A stretch of 33,990 nucleotides of DNA. It comes from Zychaea mexicana. Lineage: Eukaryota > Mucoromycota > Mucoromycetes > Mucorales > Lichtheimiaceae. The stretch covers positions 1 through 33,990 of the forward strand of contig NW_026516894.1 in NCBI RefSeq assembly GCF_025766255.1. The letters run 5' to 3'. The notes below the pieces were generated by a model. The model had not been told where the DNA came from. It saw nothing but the letters and a program-made list of their open reading frames with translations, and did not search any database. This document shows positions 32,400-33,990 of this stretch, piece by piece. Position 1 is the first letter of the stretch, and each line of letters opens with the position of its first letter. A program made the position numbers and the translations under genes.

Positions 32400-33990
32400 T
32401 GGTGATGTGATGGTTGTGGCAGCAGCTGTGGCTGATTGGATGGGTTCTGTTGTTGTTGTTTGTGGACTTGGTGGATGTAGTAGTACTTCAGTGTAAACGA
32501 TATTTTCTGTAGATGGATTAGTGCTGTTTGCTGATGCTGACATATCGACTGCAATGCGTAGAGTATTTGGGTTGGTTGCGCGCGAAAGAGCAACATACAA
32601 CTGACTATGAGCAAAGACACTTTCTTGAAGAAAGACACCCACATGAGTGAGTGTTTGTCCCTGCGCCTTGTGGATAGTCATGGCAAAAGCTGGACGAACG
32701 GGAAATTGTCTTCGACAGAGTATGAATGGGTAGTCACCCTCAGTTGTGCACATATTAATCCGCGGGAGATAATGCTCCTCCCCTTCATGGCCTTCGTCGA
32801 TCCTTTTTACTGCAATACACCAATCCAAAAGTCGCATTACGAACAGCTTGGTACCGTTGCATAATCCTGCATCTGGATTGAGATTGCGTAACAACACCAC
32901 TGGCATGCCAACCTTGAGTTGTAGCAGGTGAGGAGGAACTCCACTGGCTGCCAAACTTTGTAAAAATTTGATAGGATAATTCGCTGCTGCTGCTTCTAGA
33001 TCATCAGCGTCAATGATTCGATCATTGGAGCTGTATTCGCGGGCGTCACTAGGAAAAACAGAGAAGGCAGCGTCATTGATGGCATCGACATTTACGTTTT
33101 TGCAGCCAAAATGGCTCGGCTGGCGAATTCGTGCGGTTGTAGATCGGGATTTCGGATAGTAGGGTAAATAGTATCAATCAATGCCATGGTATTGCTTGTG
33201 TCAATGCACCATTCCCTCGGAATTTCAAAATTGCTGGCATAAGGCGATCGTCCATCGCCAATTGCCAGAAGGGTATCGGCAAACGTTGCAGCACCTAAAT
33301 CTTAATTTCGCACGCGCATGTTTTCTGTCAAATGCAACACTTCGACATCAGACCAAAAAGAAGCTGAGCTCACGCATTCTGCAACAATTTCTGATCGGGT
33401 TCCTTTTTTCACGACAGGAAGCACTTGACGAAAGTCACCACCAAGAACGACAACTATTCCACCGAAAGGGACATGCTGTAAACGTGGATCGACGGCACCC
33501 ATGATATCTTTGAGGGATCTATCGACTGCCTCGAAATTACGTTTGCTGCACATAACAGCCTCATCCCAAATAATGAGAGAAGCTCTCTCGATGAGATGGG
33601 CGTGCGGTCCACCAAGACGCAAATTGCAGCTGGTTGTTTCATCAGCATTCAAAGGAATTTTGAAGCGACTGTGAGCAGTTCGGCCTCCCGGAAGCAAAAT
33701 TGCAGCAATGCCAGATGAGGCGACTGGTAATGCAATCTGGTCTTGAGAGCGCACGTGACTCAAAAGGGTCTTGAAAAGCTGCGACTTGCCAGTACCTCCA
33801 GGGCCGTTTACAAAGAAAACTCGTGATCGGTAGTCGTTGTTAGGCGTGTCTATGGCAGCAGAGATGGTATCGAAGGCGTGGCGTTGACCTTCGTTCAAAG
33901 TAGGACCAAAGATTGTAGCAATCGACGCTGCTCTTCTGTGCTGTACTCACGGCGTTCGACTATTTCCAGCGCTTCTAAGGGTGGCAGACA
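32343..33990 (-). pseudogene. Helitron PIF1-type helicase, C-terminal part, decayed (partial)
   Basis: This is the SF1B helicase half of a Helitron Rep-Hel protein, which unwinds DNA in rolling-circle transposition. Motifs in order: Walker A GPGGTGKSQLF, Walker B LIIWDEAVM, motif III GGDFRQVLPV, LLQLKVGMPVVLLRNL, motif V FAMTIHKAQGQTL and motif VI YVALSRATNPNTL. Three lesions are visible: a frame change near 33915 (between LLQSL and PTLNEGQRH), a TAA at 33304-33302 inside otherwise continuous homology (MRVRN, then DLGAATFADTLL), and a missing A near 33097 that shifts the frame after SRAILAAK. The C-terminus is a Thr tract encoded by a TAG microsatellite, followed by the stop. The N-terminal Rep part lies beyond the window. 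With such close-spaced lesions the copy is dead unless they are base errors. Confidence 0.9.
32365..32399 (+). repeat. TAG trinucleotide microsatellite
   Basis: About eleven TAG units; on the minus strand they encode the Thr tract at the C-terminus of the Helitron helicase. The tract lies beyond the last helicase motif. Confidence 0.8.

Noticed and set aside
32273..32644. 123-codon Leu/Gln-rich frame overlapping the helicase
   Set aside because: It is another frame of the helicase C-terminus and its TAG microsatellite.
1..33990. CRISPR arrays, bacterial operons, tRNA and 5S rRNA genes
   Set aside because: No spaced direct repeats, no B-box-like GGTTCGA motif in a cloverleaf context and no 5S sequence were seen. 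The gene structure is eukaryotic throughout.

Overview
The window looks like nuclear DNA of a filamentous fungus, most likely an early-diverging (Mucoromycota-type) one. The genes are single-copy eukaryotic housekeeping genes split by many short GT..AG introns (mostly 60-130 nt) in AT-rich intergenic DNA. The regulator is a fungal Zn2Cys6 factor of the ERT1/AcuK type. The accessory DNA is Helitron, Tc1/mariner-like and LINE-like debris. The phylum is an inference; fungal nuclear DNA is a firm call. Exon borders were placed by hand from reading phase, splice sites and remembered family alignments.

Layout, left to right. 1-953 (-): inner part of an unrecognised protein that runs off the left edge. 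1517-4972 (+): NAA35/Mak10, auxiliary subunit of the NatC N-terminal acetyltransferase, 15 exons. 5203-7227 (+): SF3A3/Prp9 splicing factor, 8 exons. 7395-9608 (-): a type II membrane glycosyltransferase joining a degenerate GT31-like region to a GT34 domain. About 9.7-14.25 kb: a gene-poor stretch. 14250-16807 (-): ERT1/AcuK-like gluconeogenesis regulator, 9 exons.

17.2-20.4 kb is a transposon graveyard: two inverted, decayed Tc1/mariner-like copies flank a decayed Helitron Rep/helicase piece and a short inverted-repeat element. The right-hand copy ends about 150 bp before the next gene. 20530-22190 (+): mitochondrial carrier (SLC25), 9 exons. 23259-25294 (+): M20 amidohydrolase of the PM20D2 type, 10 exons, with an apparent one-base deletion. 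25460-26943 (-): RACK1/Cpc2/Gib2 WD40 ribosomal scaffold, 5 exons. 26.9-28.6 kb: no supported gene. 28592-29570 (-): 3' end of a LINE-like element. 29967-31081 (-): exosome subunit RRP43/EXOSC8, 4 exons, with an in-frame TAA at codon 97, lying between two 43-nt inverted repeats. 31.6-31.8 kb: a GC-rich, hairpin-rich repeat block. 32343-33990 (-): C-terminal part of a Helitron PIF1-type helicase with two frameshifts and one stop, running off the right edge.

The genes do not form a pathway. They are independent housekeeping functions: co-translational acetylation, splicing, translation scaffolding, RNA decay, glycan synthesis, metabolite transport and carbon regulation. Two conserved genes carry a single lesion each (M20 and RRP43). 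Together with the broken helicase this leaves base-level assembly error as a live explanation for both. The points most worth a second look are the GT31-like/GT34 fusion, the RRP43 stop inside its inverted-repeat bracket, and the nested transposon cluster beside the carrier promoter.
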